The notes under the pieces were generated by a model. The model did not search any database and was not told where the DNA came from. It saw only the letters and a list, made by a program, of their open reading frames with translations. Positions 43,181-46,746 of a stretch of DNA of 46,746 bases are shown piece by piece. Numbering within the stretch: the stretch's first letter is position 1; each line of letters opens with the position of its first letter. Made by a program: the position numbers and the translations under genes. This DNA comes from Hymenoscyphus infarciens (Eukaryota; Ascomycota; Leotiomycetes; Helotiales; Helotiaceae): assembly GCA_001414345.1 (NCBI GenBank), contig LLCB01000393.1, positions 1 through 46,746 on the forward strand, in the 5' to 3' direction.

Positions 43181-45330
43181 TAAGAGAATTAGTTAATAAC
43201 TAATAGTTTTATTATAAACTTAGTTTTTATTAATTAAAATTTAATTATAGAGTAATTATAAAAATAACTTATAACTAGTCTTTATATTTTTAGTTTTAAG
43301 ATTTAGTAGTTCTTAATATAAAAATATTAAGAAAACTTCTTAATAACTAATAGTTTTTTATAAATTAAAATTTAATTATAAGAAAACTATAAAAATAACT
43401 TATAACTAGTTTTTATTTATTTAGTTTTAAGATTTAATAGAGTTTAATATAAAAAAGATAAAAGAACTAGTTAGTAACTAGTAGTTTTATTATATACTTA
43501 GTTATTTATTAGAGATAATTTAATTATAAAATAATTATAAAAATAGCTTATAGGTAGTTTTTATATCTCTAGTTTAAAGCTTTAGTAAATTTTAGTTTAA
43601 AAAAGTTATAAGAACTAGTTAATAACTAATAGTCTTATTATAAACTTAGTTATATATTAAATATAAAATAATAAAAAAGATTAATATTCTATTAACTTAT
43701 AACTAGTTTTTATATTTTTAGTTAAAGTTTTAATAGTTTTTAGTTTAGAAAACTTAAAAGAACTAGTTAATAGTTAATAGTTTTATTATAAACTTAGCTA
43801 TTTCTTAATTATAGTATAATACTGAAATTATTATAAAAATAGCGTATAACTAGTTCTTATATTTCTATTTTAAAGTCTTAATAGGTTTTAGTCTAGAAAA
43901 GGTAAAAGAACTAGTTAATAACTAATAGCTTTATTATAAACTTAGTTATTTAGTTAATATAAAGTTATTTAAAAGATTTATATTCTATTAGTTTATATGT
44001 CGTTTTTATATCTTTAGCTTAAAGTTTTAGAAAGTTTTAGTCTAGAAAAGTTAAAAGAACTAGTTAATAATTAGTAGCTTTATTATAAACTTAGTTATTT
44101 ATTAATTATAACTTAATTATAAAATAATTATAAAAATAGCTTATAACTAGTTTTTATATCGTTATTACTAGATTTGAATAGCTTTTAGTATATAAAAGTT
44201 AAAAGAACTAGTTTATAACTAATAATTAGATTAAAAAGTTAAATATCTAATATATATAAATTAATTATTAAGAAATTTAAAAAATATATAATATACTAGC
44301 TTCTAACTAGTTTTTATGTCTTTATTATTAGATTTTAATAGTTCTTAGTATATTAGAGTTAAAAGAACTAGTAAGTAATTAAAGCTTTAATTAAAAAGTT
44401 AAATATTTAATATAAATAGTTTAATTATTAAGAAATTTAAAAAATATATAATCTACTAGCTTTTAACTAGTTTTTATATCTTTAATATTAGATTTTAATA
44501 CTTTTTAGTATATAAAAGTTAAAAGAACTAGTTAGTAACTAAAGCTTTAATTAAAAAGTTAAATATTTAATATAAATAGTTTAATTATTAAGAAATTTAA
44601 AAAATATATAATCTACTAGCTTTTAACTAGTTTTTATATCTTTAATATTAGATTTTAATACTTTTTAGTATATAAAAGTTAAAAGAACTAGTTAGTAACT
44701 AAAGCTTTAATTAAAAAGTTAAATATTTAATATAAATAGTTTAATTATTAAGAAATTTAAAAAATATATAATCTACTAGCTTTTAACTAGTTTTTATATC
44801 TTTAATATTAGATTTTAATACTTTTTAGTATATAAGAGTTAAAAGAACTAGTAAGTAACTAAAGCTTTAATTAAAAAGTTAAATATTTAATATAAAATTA
44901 TAAAAATATATAGTTTACTAGCTTCGAACTAGTTTTTATATCTTTAATATTATATTTTAATACTTTTTAGTATATAAGAGTTAAAAGAACTAGTAAGTAA
45001 CTAAAGCTTTAATTAAAAAAGTAAACATTTAATATATATAAATTAATTATTAAGAAATTATAAAAATATATACTTTACTAGCTTCTAACTAGTTTTTATA
45101 TCTTTAATATTAGATTTTAATAGTTTTTAGTATATAAAAGTTAAAACAACTAGTAAGTAACTAAAGCTTTATTTAAGAAGATAAATATCTAATATATATA
45201 AATTAATTATTAAGAAATTTATAAAATATATAGTCTACTAGCTTCTAACTAGTTTTTATATCTTTAATATTAGATTTTAATACTTTTTAGTATATAAAAG
45301 TTAAAAGAACTAGTAAGTAACTAAGTCTTA
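43181..45330. repeat. Satellite-like tandem array, 135-160 bp units
   Basis: A block AAAAGAACTAGTTAnTAACTA followed by a TTATAACTAGTTTTTATAT block recurs about fourteen times. In the left half the period is about 135-155 bp with strong divergence. From about 44301 it is 160 bp, with one 141-bp unit near 44781-44921. Units 44461-44620 and 44621-44780 are identical over 160 bp. No ORF is present. The location next to a telomere-like tract suggests subtelomeric or heterochromatic DNA. Confidence 0.85.
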
Positions 45331-46746
45331 TTCTCGACAAGATTTTATGTTATACTACCTCTCTATAAACTAGAGTAGTTTAGGTTGGTTTTATACTACT
45401 CTATAAGTACTATAAAACTAAGACTAAGAAAATACTTTATATATGCTTTTATACTATAAATTATACGTTCTTTAAGATAGGCTTTCTAGAAAATTTCTAT
45501 CTATTTTATCTTAATAGGTTAGAGTTACGTTTTCCTACTTAGTAATCTTTCTCGATTTCCTCCTAAGACTACCTTCTTTCTTAACTTCAAATACGTGTAT
45601 TATAACTAATACTAAATAAAAACTAATAATAAATATAGAATACTATAATTGACTATTCATAGTACTATAATATATAATAATATTATAATATTTACTAAAG
45701 TAAAGCTTTATATATATTATTCTTGTTTTAGGAGTTAGTATAGTATATATCTTCTACTACCTAATAAGTAGTATAAGATTAATAGTTAGAAACTACTTTA
45801 TATTAGGTTTTATACTATAATATATACATGCTTTTAAATAGACTTTATAGAATATTTATATCTATTTTATCTAGTTAGTTTAGAGTTATATAGTTCTACT
45901 TACTAATAATTCTACCTTACCCTAGCTCTAACCCTAACCCTAACCCTAACTCTAAAGGTACTATAGCTTTTACCTTTTCTAGATATAGTAGCTAGTTATA
46001 TACTATTCTAAGTAACTTATAAAAAGTATAACTTTTATTATAAGTTTTTAGACTAGAGTAGTATAAAGTTATAATAATACAAAATATATACTACTATAAA
46101 AGAGGTATATAGTAGTACGTTTAGCAGAATAATATATATAAATACTAGGCTCTAATAAAGAAGAAAAGGAAAAACTATCTCTCTTCTAACTCTAGGAGTA
46201 GGCTACTATATATAAGAGGTTTTAAAACTAAACAACGATATACGTCGGCTAATATAAAAGCCTAAACCTACTTAACCTTCCTAAAACAGACAATATAAGA
46301 TAACAACTATTAAAACCTTATATATAGTAGGTATTTCTAACTATCTAGACTAGTATTATATTATAAAAGCTAGTTATTTTTAAGAATTTACTATATTAAA
46401 TAGAAATATAATAGTAAAATATAAACAACTTAAATCTTAAACTATTTTAAATAAATAAGATATAAAACTCTTACTAAGAGCTATTTATAAATAGTCTTAT
46501 TATAATATTATAAACTATATATAACTAGTAAATAAGTATATAAGAATATATCTAATATAATAATACTTTAAGCTTAATAATAGTAAAATAACTATTAAAT
46601 TTACTTTTTATAAAAGCAAAAAAAAGTTAGAATATATATATTTATAAGAGTTTAGACTATATAAAGTCTATAACTAAAATTAAAAGAATACTTTAGAAGT
46701 ATAATACTTAAATAATATATAATCTTAACTAATTATACTTAATTAC
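45331..46746. repeat. AT-rich, ORF-free block
   Basis: RIP-like AT-rich sequence with no coding frame. It contains the CCCTAA tract at 45914-45955. Segments around 45390-45540 and 45760-45910 share phrases such as TATTTTATCT...TTAGAGTTA, hinting at a degenerate duplication of about 370 bp. Confidence 0.6.
45914..45955 (+). repeat. Interstitial telomeric repeat tract (CCCTAA)
   Basis: Seven consecutive hexamers read ACCTTA, CCCTAG, CTCTAA, three perfect CCCTAA, and CTCTAA. This is the fungal telomere repeat (TTAGGG on the minus strand), with variant units at the edges. With C-strand polarity on the plus strand, the matching chromosome end would lie to the left, where the genes are. It is therefore not a simple right-hand chromosome end. 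Confidence 0.85.

Noticed and set aside
45914..46746. A terminal telomere at the right end of the window
   Set aside because: The tract is short, flanked by non-telomeric sequence on both sides, and has the wrong polarity for a right-hand end.

Overview
This window is nuclear DNA of a filamentous ascomycete (Pezizomycotina). The evidence is many 45-70 bp GT-AG introns, a Zn(II)2Cys6 regulator, a peroxisomal amine oxidase ending in SKL, fungal-type nicotianamine synthase, REI1 and GH3 genes, and very AT-rich blocks whose repeats differ only by C/T and G/A transitions, the mark of repeat-induced point mutation (RIP). A leotiomycete is my guess, but the sequence does not prove it.

Layout. 1-8.4 kb is an ORF-free AT-rich block. 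It holds two nested short LTR retroelements (2611-6083, with 4072-5417 inside it), each with intact target-site duplications, and a 50-bp palindromic minisatellite (7631-8368). 8.4-42.6 kb is a gene island of normal composition. 42.6-46.7 kb is a second AT-rich block with a ~140-160 bp satellite array and a short interstitial telomeric CCCTAA tract.

Gene island, left to right: a lineage-restricted protein of unknown function with one in-frame stop (9021-10325, -); an FAD amine/fructosyl-amino-acid oxidase (-) divergent from an OPT oligopeptide transporter (+) across a 518-bp promoter rich in symmetric motifs; a decayed rhodopsin/Pth11-like membrane-protein gene; nicotianamine synthase (-); ankyrin and cytochrome P450 fossils; a 699-bp hAT-type MITE; an F-box-type relic; a short-chain dehydrogenase (+) convergent with a 751-aa Zn2Cys6 regulator (-); a ZNF706-like small zinc finger protein (-); a decayed, transposon-interrupted paralogue of the first gene (32626-35453, +); REI1 (-) divergent from a 2OG-Fe(II) oxygenase (+); and a secreted GH3 beta-glucosidase (+).

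The intact genes were assembled by hand from splice sites. In every case the exon lengths sum to a whole number of codons and the joined protein matches its family's motifs. Oxidase, transporter and nicotianamine synthase could work together in uptake and turnover of amino-acid conjugates or metal chelates, but that is inference. The most novel item is the two-member family with HxWLN, WCxxC and CxC blocks. One copy carries a single nonsense codon; the other has three, plus a frameshift and a pogo/Tc1-type insertion. No tRNA, rRNA or CRISPR was found.
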